Positions 8,442 to 14,709 of a stretch of DNA of 38,899 nt are shown here, one piece after another; positions within the stretch are counted from its first letter, which is position 1; each line of letters opens with the position of its first letter. The notes beneath the pieces were generated by a model, which searched no databases, was not told the DNA's origin, and was given only the letters and a program-made list of their open reading frames with translations. The translations under genes and the position numbers were made by a program. The DNA comes from Spirochaetia bacterium. GTDB lineage: Bacteria; Spirochaetota; Spirochaetia; Sphaerochaetales; Sphaerochaetaceae. Location: assembly GCA_009930195.1 (NCBI GenBank), contig RZYT01000003.1, positions 1-38,899 of the forward strand. The letters are read 5' to 3'.

Positions 8442-9090
8442 CCAGGAACCCCTGCAGGACATCAAAGGCTTTCATCGAATCCTCGCGCTTGATGACAAAG
8501 GTGAGTTCATTCATGGTGGAGACAATCTCGATCACATTGATCTGCTCCCAGGCCAGATGACGCACCGCCTCGTACACGATGCCGGGAGTCTGGAGGAAAT
8601 CGCCGGTGAAGACCAAGGAGAGCGCCACCAGGTCATCCATCTGGTTGAGGACTTCCTCATCCTTGGCAAGTTCACTGACCAGCTGGCGATACTTCTCGCT
8701 GACGGCGAGCGATACCTCGTGGCTGCCGAGGGTGATGTTCAGGAAATCACCTTTCTCAGTCGAAATCTGCCCGTACAAGGAACCAAGTTTGCTGATGAAG
8801 CTGTCGCGCCGAACCAGATTCAGATCAAAGATGTTGGTCTTCATCACAATGCCATATTCGACATTTCCCTTGTCCTGTTTCAAGCTCGCCCGTTTCAGTT
8901 CCTCTGCATAGCGTCGGAGGGCCATGACGATGGCGCTGGCCTTCACTTCCTTGCCATACGCTTTCTGTACCTCGTCCTGGATGGAGGCTGCGTAGTTGCT
9001 GAAACTGAGAATTCCCTTGATGAGCATCTCATGGATGAACGGGGACTTATCCACGATACGTTTAACACAGCTACTTACTGAATCAGCCAT
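8431..9090 (-). CDS. ACT-domain regulatory protein (aspartokinase-ACT-like)
   Basis: A 219-residue soluble protein with no kinase domain. The N-terminal ~60 residues are helical and look like a winged-helix/HTH module (SNYAASIQDEVQKAYG region). The C-terminus carries an ACT domain close to those of aspartate kinases: ALSLVFTGDFLQTPGIVYEA, then NVIEIVSTMNELTFVI and a final DSMKAFDVLQ helix. A second, weaker ACT-like unit (GDFLNITLGSHEVSLAVSEKY) precedes it. The nearest family I can name is the ACT-containing predicted amino-acid-metabolism regulators (COG2150-like). It is the first gene of the operon with the NTPase and YhhQ. GGAGG precedes the ATG by 4 bases. Ligand and target are unknown. 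Confidence 0.7.
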   Translation of the reverse strand: MADSVSSCVKRIVDKSPFIHEMLIKGILSFSNYAASIQDEVQKAYGKEVKASAIVMALRRYAEELKRASLKQDKGNVEYGIVMKTNIFDLNLVRRDSFISKLGSLYGQISTEKGDFLNITLGSHEVSLAVSEKYRQLVSELAKDEEVLNQMDDLVALSLVFTGDFLQTPGIVYEAVRHLAWEQINVIEIVSTMNELTFVIKREDSMKAFDVLQGFLGVS

Positions 9091-9108
9091 ACATCCTCCG
9101 ATATGTTA

Positions 9109-9137
9109 CTATTATCACAATCGGTAATAAATTACAA
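9109..9137 (-). promoter_or_regulatory. promoter of the ACT-NTPase-yhhQ operon
   Basis: Read on the minus strand, TTGTAA (9137-9132) is followed by a 17-base spacer and TAATAG (9114-9109). The start codon at 9090 lies about 12 bases after the expected transcription start, with GGAGG between. The -35 box sits in an inverted repeat (9122-9148). Confidence 0.55.
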
Positions 9138-9148
9138 CAAATTTACCG
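9122..9148. promoter_or_regulatory. inverted repeat over the -35 box, candidate operator
   Basis: CGGTAA (9122-9127) and TTACCG (9143-9148) are perfect inverted half-sites with centre at 9135, exactly on the -35 element. A partly symmetric AT-rich core (AAATT/AAATTT) lies between. The placement is that of a repressor site, possibly autoregulatory for the ACT/HTH protein it precedes. The match to any known consensus is unknown. Confidence 0.4.
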
Positions 9149-9253
9149 TGTATTTTTCGTAGCACACACAAACCAAAGAAAGGGGAAAAGGTACATCAAC
9201 TACTACATATAGCGCTATTTCTTTGAGTTTTTTCAAAAAAACAACACTGGGTC

Positions 9254-9297
9254 ACACTAATTGCTTGTGCTACCAACTCAAGGGATGTACACTAATT
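9254..9297 (+). promoter_or_regulatory. nrdR promoter flanked by a 9-base direct repeat
   Basis: TTGTGC (9265-9270), a 17-base spacer and TACACT (9288-9293) form a sigma-70 type promoter. ACACTAATT occurs at 9254-9262 and again at 9289-9297, 35 bases apart; the second copy covers the -10 box and the first is followed by GCTTGTG. ACAC...GTG resembles half of a NrdR box, but the two copies are not clean 16-base boxes. Confidence 0.5.
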
Positions 9298-9315
9298 ATC
9301 GTAGGAGGAACCTTC

Positions 9316-9780
9316 ATGCGATGCCCACACTGCTCCTCAGATGATGACAAAGTACTGGAATCGAGACAGAACTCGAGTGCCTCGACAATCCGCCGAAGAC
9401 GGGAGTGCAATGCCTGCGGATACCGGTTCACCAGTTATGAACGCATAGAGGACAAGCCTCTGATGGTCATCAAGCGTGATGGTAGGCGTGAGCCTTTTGA
9501 CCTCAACAAGCTGGGGCGGGGTATCCGCTCCTGCACGGAAAAACTGAAGATCAGTGAAAACCAGATAGATTCCCTGCTGCAAAGCATTGAGGATGCCATC
9601 ATGCTCAAAGTCGGGAGCAAACGTGAGATTGCCAGCAGCGACATCGGCGACGAAGCCCTGAAACAGCTGAAAGAAGTGGATCTGGTGGCGTATGTCCGCT
9701 TTGCTGCAGTGTACAAGGCCTTCAACGATTTGGGCCAGTTCATTGCCGAAATCCAGAAACTGGGAAAGGAACTGCTTTAG
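9316..9780 (+). CDS. nrdR: transcriptional repressor NrdR
   Basis: A 154-residue repressor of ribonucleotide reductase genes. The zinc ribbon uses C3, C6, C31 and C34, with the RRRREC-NACGYRFTSYE stretch typical of the family. An ATP-cone domain follows from about residue 48 and senses dATP/ATP. The ATG at 9316 is preceded by AGGAGG with 7 bases between, which decides it over an open frame reaching 9223. The gene ends head-on with the dGTPase-like gene, the stop codons overlapping by four bases (9777-9780). No reductase gene is in the window. Confidence 0.96.
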   Translation: MRCPHCSSDDDKVLESRQNSSASTIRRRRECNACGYRFTSYERIEDKPLMVIKRDGRREPFDLNKLGRGIRSCTEKLKISENQIDSLLQSIEDAIMLKVGSKREIASSDIGDEALKQLKEVDLVAYVRFAAVYKAFNDLGQFIAEIQKLGKELL

Positions 9781-10928
9781 CGGGCGTCGAACCACTTCCC
9801 GGTCAGTGAGTGCTCAATGGTATCGTTCAAGTGCTCGGGCTTGAGTATCTCATTTGCACAATCCAGGCAAAAGTTGTCACTCATTCCGGCAATGTAGTCA
9901 TAGATGAGCCGGTCCAGATTCCCATCATGCTCCTCATAGGCGTTTTTCATATCCATGAGATGATGGTAGAACCCCATGGCAAGCATGTTCTTCTCCTCCA
10001 CATACCGAATTTCCTCAAACCCATAGCTGTCCATCAGCATCTTCAGGTAATCCAGGATGAGGGAGAAGAGACGGGAAAAGTAACGCTCGTACCCCTCAAG
10101 CATCGGACTTTTGTAGATATGCGTGTAGTTGAACCGAATCATCGCCTCCACATAGGGAAACAGCTCATCGCTGAAGCAGATTCCCTCCTTCTCATTGGAG
10201 TGATCGATGACATCAACAACCAGCGTATCGATGATCTGTGCATTGCGCCGGCCCAGATGGCGGGCGACCTCTTCGGGCAACTCTTCCTTGCGGACAAGGC
10301 CCAGCCGGCAGGCATCCTCGAAATCCCGGCCAAGGTAGGCGATGGTATCGCTGAAGCGAACTACAGCAGCCTCATAGGTGGCGGGGAGCAGACCTTTCCT
10401 GCTGGTGATCGAAGAGAGATCCCTCACTGCAAAGGTCGGCTTGATCGCCTTGACCAGATGTTCCCCGTTGTGGCAGACAATCCCGTCGCGAACCGCATAC
10501 GTGAGGTTCAGCCCCTGGCCTTGGTTGCTGAGAAACTCAACAACCCTCAGACTGTTCACCTCGTGCTCGAAGGGAGGGAATTGTGCTTTTTGCATCGCCT
10601 GGGAGAGAATTTTCTCGCCGGTATGCCCGAATGGGGTGTGCCCAAGATCGTGGCCCATGCCGATGGCCCACGCCAGCTCGCTGTCCAACCCCAGCCCCCT
10701 GCAGATGGAAGATGCGATGGACGCAACGTGCAGACAGTGTTCCATCCTGGTGCAGATGTGATCGTTGCTCGGAGCAAAAAAGACCTGGGTCTTGTGCTTG
10801 AGCCTGCGAAACGGCGAGGAGTGAATGATGGCGGTGGTATCGCGGTAGAACGGTCCTCGCACATCTTCGCTCTTTGGTATTCTGCGTGTGGTGAGCTCCT
10901 CAGCTGAGATCATGTTTTGCAATTCCAT
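9777..10928 (-). CDS. dgt: deoxyguanosinetriphosphate triphosphohydrolase-like protein
   Basis: A 383-residue HD-domain enzyme of the dGTPase-like family, expected to cut dNTPs to the deoxynucleoside and triphosphate. The metal ligands are visible as H64 (RMEHCLHV) and H93-D94 in MGHDLGHTPFGHTGE. The SPFRRLKHKTQVF stretch at residues 38-50 is the usual family hallmark. The length fits the shorter subgroup rather than E. coli Dgt (505 residues), so substrate preference may differ. GGGGA lies 6 bases before the ATG. It lies convergent with nrdR, so two dNTP-control genes sit side by side. It is divergent from the membrane-protein/aroK unit. Confidence 0.9.
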   Translation of the reverse strand: MELQNMISAEELTTRRIPKSEDVRGPFYRDTTAIIHSSPFRRLKHKTQVFFAPSNDHICTRMEHCLHVASIASSICRGLGLDSELAWAIGMGHDLGHTPFGHTGEKILSQAMQKAQFPPFEHEVNSLRVVEFLSNQGQGLNLTYAVRDGIVCHNGEHLVKAIKPTFAVRDLSSITSRKGLLPATYEAAVVRFSDTIAYLGRDFEDACRLGLVRKEELPEEVARHLGRRNAQIIDTLVVDVIDHSNEKEGICFSDELFPYVEAMIRFNYTHIYKSPMLEGYERYFSRLFSLILDYLKMLMDSYGFEEIRYVEEKNMLAMGFYHHLMDMKNAYEEHDGNLDRLIYDYIAGMSDNFCLDCANEILKPEHLNDTIEHSLTGKWFDAR

Positions 10929-10952
10929 AGTTATTCCCCAAATAGGTAGCCT

Positions 10953-10962
10953 ATGGTATCAT
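10953..10962. promoter_or_regulatory. overlapping divergent extended -10 promoters
   Basis: On the plus strand TGG-TATCAT (10954-10962) is an extended -10 box for the membrane protein/aroK unit. On the minus strand TGA-TACCAT (10961-10953) is an extended -10 box for the dGTPase-like gene. Leaders of roughly 25 and 18 bases would result, each with a ribosome binding site. Neither has a good -35 box, which fits extended -10 promoters. Confidence 0.4.
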
Positions 10963-10993
10963 GACAGAAGACTCTTTGGATAGCGGAGGTTCC

Positions 10994-11467
10994 ATGATTG
11001 AGATTTATGCACTTCCTTTGGTGTGCCTGCTTCTGAATTTCCTCGCCTTTGCAGCCTGCCTGAGATTTCTCTTCTCCCGCCAAGGCCTGTATTGGATCGT
11101 GCCGCTCTTCCTCACCCTCTTCATTCTCTGGCCGAATGCATTGAACCTCTATACGGTGGCAAGCGACATCACGAAAGTCAGCCTGCCCTATACCTATTTC
11201 GATCTCCAGCCCCTTTTGCTCTCGCTCTTCTGGTATGCCATGATCGTCACCTTCCACTTTGCCCTGAAAAAGACCATCCGCGTCAATCATTATGAGGAGC
11301 AGGTGCGCAAGAATCTCTTTGAAGCACGGTACCAGATGGCGGTGGAGGCCTCAGTGCACAAACGAAAGGAGCAAAGACGAAAGCAATACTATACCAACCA
11401 ACCCGCCGCAGTACCCACCCTCGGAGCCTACAGTCCTGCATGGACTGATCTCTTCGACCAACGCTGA
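10994..11467 (+). CDS. hypothetical small membrane protein upstream of aroK
   Basis: A 157-residue protein that I do not recognise. Three hydrophobic segments are visible, at about residues 5-25, 31-50 and 70-92. A strongly charged, probably cytoplasmic tail follows, with a run of Lys/Arg (HKRKEQRRKQYY) and a Pro-containing end. ATG 10994 was chosen over an upstream in-frame ATG at 10961 because GGAGG lies 4 bases before it and 10961 overlaps the predicted -10 box. It ends 2 bases before aroK and is therefore probably co-transcribed with it and aroC. Confidence 0.7.
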   Translation: MIEIYALPLVCLLLNFLAFAACLRFLFSRQGLYWIVPLFLTLFILWPNALNLYTVASDITKVSLPYTYFDLQPLLLSLFWYAMIVTFHFALKKTIRVNHYEEQVRKNLFEARYQMAVEASVHKRKEQRRKQYYTNQPAAVPTLGAYSPAWTDLFDQR

Positions 11468-11469
11468 GT

Positions 11470-11997
11470 ATGGGCGACCACCTCTTCTTCTGTGGCATCA
11501 AGCACAGCGGCAAATCAACCCTGGGACATCTCTTTGCCCAAGAGCGTGGACTGGCGTGGGCGGATCTTGATGAATTGGTGCTCCAGCAAGTACCCTACCC
11601 CTCCATTCGTTCCTTCTACCATGAACGAGGCAAGGATGCATTCATGCAGGAGGAGGTGAAAGCCCTCACCACCTATCTCAGAAACAGTACAGGCAGGACG
11701 GTTGTCAGTTTGGGCGGAGGAGCCGCGGACAACCAACCACTCATTGATCTTGCCAAGGCCAATGGAAAACTCCTCTACTTGGTCGTCCCCGAAGAAGTTC
11801 TCTACCAGCGCATCATATGTGGTGGCATTCCGCCCTTCCTGGACGGGGACAATCCCCGCACCTCCTTCAGCACCCTCTATGCCAAACGACATGAGCGCTA
11901 TGGAAACATCTGTGATTTCATGATAGAATTGCCCAATTATCCGGATCTCCACGATACGGCAAGATTCCTTGTCGAAACGCTACGGAACGAGGTATGA
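11470..11997 (+). CDS. aroK: shikimate kinase
   Basis: A 175-residue P-loop kinase phosphorylating shikimate at the 3-position. Walker A is GIKHSGKST at residues 9-17, the substrate/metal-binding DLDE is at 32-35 and the glycine-rich SLGGGA is at 80-85. The KRHERY stretch carries the usual C-terminal arginine. The position normally held by a shikimate-binding arginine (the FR of E. coli GFRxRE) reads F-M-Q-E here. The Walker A with KHS instead of MGS is unusual but workable. It follows the membrane protein by 2 bases and is followed by aroC after one base. Confidence 0.88.
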   Translation: MGDHLFFCGIKHSGKSTLGHLFAQERGLAWADLDELVLQQVPYPSIRSFYHERGKDAFMQEEVKALTTYLRNSTGRTVVSLGGGAADNQPLIDLAKANGKLLYLVVPEEVLYQRIICGGIPPFLDGDNPRTSFSTLYAKRHERYGNICDFMIELPNYPDLHDTARFLVETLRNEV

Positions 11998-11998
11998 A

Positions 11999-13048
11999 AT
12001 GGGACACAACAGTTTTGGCACCGCATTCACCATCACTACGTTTGGTGAGTCGCACGGAGAGGCCCTCGGGGTCATCGTCGACGGCGTGGAGCCTGGTTTC
12101 CTGGTCGACCAAGAAGCTTTGCAACGTGAAATGGACAGACGACGCCCCGGTTCAAACCCAACGGGCACCGAGCGCAACGAGATAGACAAGCTCTCCATCC
12201 TCTCCGGCCTGTACGAGGGGTACACCACCGGTACCCCCATCGCCATGATCCTGTACAGCACCAACCAAAGAAGTACCGATTATTCGCACCTGAAGGATGT
12301 CTTCAGGCCCGGGCATGCCGACTGGACCTTTGAACAAAAGTATGGAAGAAGGGATATCCGAGGCGGAGGCCGTTCCTCAGGCAGGGAAACCAGCGCCCGG
12401 GTAGCAGCCGGCGCCCTGGCAAAGCAACTCTTGGCAAAACGAGGCATCCGAATACAGGCAGGGACGGTGCAAGTGGGCTCGATCAAGGCGCAAAAGCGTG
12501 ATTGGGCCGATTGTGATCCGCTTCTGAGTTGTCCAGACCGTGAATCCGCCCAGGCCATGGTCTCTCTCATCGAGGAGGTTCGCCAGCAGAAGGACAGCAT
12601 CGGAGGAGTGATCGAATGCCGTGTACAAGGACTGCCGGTCGGGCTTGGGGAACCGGTCTTCGGCAAGCTCGATGCCCTGCTCTCCCATGCGGTGATGAGC
12701 ATCGGTGCAGTCAAGGGAATCCAGTTCGGTGACGGGTTCGCCTGTGCATCCATGCGCGGCAGCGAATGCAATGACCAGCGAACCAGTGAAGGCTTTCTCT
12801 CCAACCACGCCGGGGGTATCCTCGGAGGTATCTCCAGTGGACAGGAGCTGGTACTGCAGGCGGCGATCAAGCCGACCTCTTCCATAGGCAAGCCCCAGCT
12901 GACGGTGAACAAGGCAAATGAAACGGTAACGTTGGAAGTGCAAGGACGGCATGATCCCTGTATCTGCGGCCGTGCAGTGGTGGTCGTGGAGGCCATGGTT
13001 GCCATCACGCTGCTCGATCTCCTCTACACTGCGTTTGGAAAAGCATGA
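11999..13048 (+). CDS. aroC: chorismate synthase
   Basis: A 349-residue FMN-dependent lyase turning EPSP into chorismate, the last common step of aromatic synthesis. Family signatures are FGESHGEALG near the N-terminus, RPGHADWTF, RGGGRSSGRETSARVAAGA, and SNHAGGILGGISSGQ in the second half. The ATG at 11999 lies one base after the aroK stop, with GAGG 6 bases upstream. Its own stop overlaps the helicase start (ATGA at 13045-13048). Together with aroK and the convergent aroDE, four shikimate-pathway activities lie within 7 kb; aroB, aroA and a DAHP synthase are not in the window. Confidence 0.97.
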   Translation: MGHNSFGTAFTITTFGESHGEALGVIVDGVEPGFLVDQEALQREMDRRRPGSNPTGTERNEIDKLSILSGLYEGYTTGTPIAMILYSTNQRSTDYSHLKDVFRPGHADWTFEQKYGRRDIRGGGRSSGRETSARVAAGALAKQLLAKRGIRIQAGTVQVGSIKAQKRDWADCDPLLSCPDRESAQAMVSLIEEVRQQKDSIGGVIECRVQGLPVGLGEPVFGKLDALLSHAVMSIGAVKGIQFGDGFACASMRGSECNDQRTSEGFLSNHAGGILGGISSGQELVLQAAIKPTSSIGKPQLTVNKANETVTLEVQGRHDPCICGRAVVVVEAMVAITLLDLLYTAFGKA

Positions 13049-14709
13049 TGCAAGACACCCCCCTGATCGTACAAAGTGACAAGACGCTTTTGCTGGACGT
13101 ACACCACCAGCGAACCGAGGAGTGCCGGGCGGATCTGGTCCGTTTCTGCGAACTCATCAAGAGCCCCGAGCATATGCATACCTATACACTCAGCGCCATT
13201 TCGCTGTGGAATGCTGCGGCAAGCGGCATCAAGCTGGAAACCATTCTCGACCGCCTTACCTACTGGAGTAAATTCCCGGTAGCCGAGAGCGTCCTGTTTT
13301 ATGTCAGGGACATGGCTTCCCGGTGGGGAAAGGTCAGGCTTACCGAAAGTGATGATCCGCGGTACTACCGACTTGAGGTGGACAGCGAGCGCATCAAGAG
13401 TGAACTGATGCAGCGCAAAGCCCTCTCCAAGGTGCTTGTGCTCAAGGACAGCAGGACGTTTCTGCTCGAAACCTATGCCAGGGGAGAAGTGAAACTGCAA
13501 CTGATCAAGATCGGCTACCCGGTCGATGACCGGATCCGCCTCAATGCAGGCCCTCCTTTGCCGCTTTCCTTGCGGGAGCAAACCAGAAAAGGCAAGGATT
13601 TTGTCGTCAGGCCGTACCAGAAGATGGCTGCAGACGCACTTTTGGGAGACTTGGGACCGGGTTGCGGCTTCGGCACCATCGTCTTGCCCTGTGGATCGGG
13701 AAAAACCGTGGTGGGCATGGAAATCATGCAAAGACTGGCTACCAAGACACTGGTGGTGACCACCAATGTGGCTGCGGTGCACCAGTGGATGCAGGAAATC
13801 CTGGACAAGACCGATCTGACCGAGGAACAAGTCGGCGAGTACACCGGGGAGCGCAAGGATCCGCGCGACGTCACCGTGTGCACCTACCAGGTCCTTACCT
13901 ATCGTCCGGACAAGGAGGGGCCGTTCCCCCATCTTGACCTTCTGACCAAGGGCAACTGGGGTCTCATCATCTATGATGAGGTGCACATGCTTCCTGCCCC
14001 GGTCTTCAAGATCACCGCAGAGCTCCAGGCAGTCTACCGTGTCGGCCTGACTGCCACGCTGGTCCGTGAGGACGGCAGGGAGGACGAGGTGTTCAGCCTT
14101 GTCGGACCCAAGCGATTCGATGTCCCCTGGAACGAATTGCAGCAGCAAGGCTTCATCGCCGAGGCATACTGCCACGAAATCCGCATTGACCTGCCAAAGG
14201 AGCTGGAAATCCCGTATGCACTCGGAACCAAACGGGAGAAGTACCGGATGGCCAGCGAGAATCCTCTCAAACTGGAGGTGGTGAAAGAGCTGGTCAATCG
14301 GCATCCTGATGACTTCATCCTGATCATCGGCCAGTACCTTGACCAGCTGAAGCATATCGCGGATGCCTTCAAGCTCCCCATCATCACCGGCAGCACACCC
14401 AACGCAAAACGGGAGGAGCTCTACAGCGCCTTCAGGGAAGGGACGACCAGGATCCTGGTCGTGAGCAAGGTAGCCAACTTTGCCATCGATCTTCCTGACG
14501 CCTCGGTGGCAATCCAGGTCTCCGGTACCTTCGGTTCTCGCAGTGAGGAAGCACAGAGACTGGGACGGGTCCTCAGGCCGAAGAACCGTTCGAGTTTCTT
14601 TTACTCGGTAGTCACCCGGTATTCCAACGAGGAAGAGTTCGCCGCAAACAGACAGAAGTTCCTTGCAGAACAGGGATACTCCTATGAGATTGAGGTATGG
14701 GACAATTGA
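13045..14709 (+). CDS. XPB/Ssl2-like SF2 DNA helicase
   Basis: A 554-residue superfamily 2 helicase of the XPB (ERCC3/RAD25) family. An N-terminal damage-recognition-like part covers about residues 1-180. The motor follows: Walker A PCGSGKT at 215-221, DEVH at 311-314, the TAT of GLTATL at 336-338, the XPB-specific RED triplet at 341-343, and motif VI QRLGRVLRP at 504-512. A thumb-like insert lies between the RecA lobes. XPB proteins unwind DNA in repair and transcription; bacterial members are translocases with a proposed repair role. The start overlaps the aroC stop by 4 bases and the end overlaps the next gene by 13 bases, so translation of aroC, this gene and its partner looks coupled. 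Confidence 0.93.
   Translation: MMQDTPLIVQSDKTLLLDVHHQRTEECRADLVRFCELIKSPEHMHTYTLSAISLWNAAASGIKLETILDRLTYWSKFPVAESVLFYVRDMASRWGKVRLTESDDPRYYRLEVDSERIKSELMQRKALSKVLVLKDSRTFLLETYARGEVKLQLIKIGYPVDDRIRLNAGPPLPLSLREQTRKGKDFVVRPYQKMAADALLGDLGPGCGFGTIVLPCGSGKTVVGMEIMQRLATKTLVVTTNVAAVHQWMQEILDKTDLTEEQVGEYTGERKDPRDVTVCTYQVLTYRPDKEGPFPHLDLLTKGNWGLIIYDEVHMLPAPVFKITAELQAVYRVGLTATLVREDGREDEVFSLVGPKRFDVPWNELQQQGFIAEAYCHEIRIDLPKELEIPYALGTKREKYRMASENPLKLEVVKELVNRHPDDFILIIGQYLDQLKHIADAFKLPIITGSTPNAKREELYSAFREGTTRILVVSKVANFAIDLPDASVAIQVSGTFGSRSEEAQRLGRVLRPKNRSSFFYSVVTRYSNEEEFAANRQKFLAEQGYSYEIEVWDN

Noticed and set aside
8436-8462. ATG at 8462 as the start of the NTPase gene
   Set aside because: No ribosome binding site, and it would deepen the overlap with the upstream gene; GTG 8441 has AGGGG at good spacing.
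13024-14355. 443-codon open frame on the minus strand
   Set aside because: Shadow of the XPB-like helicase gene, which carries all the SF2 motifs.
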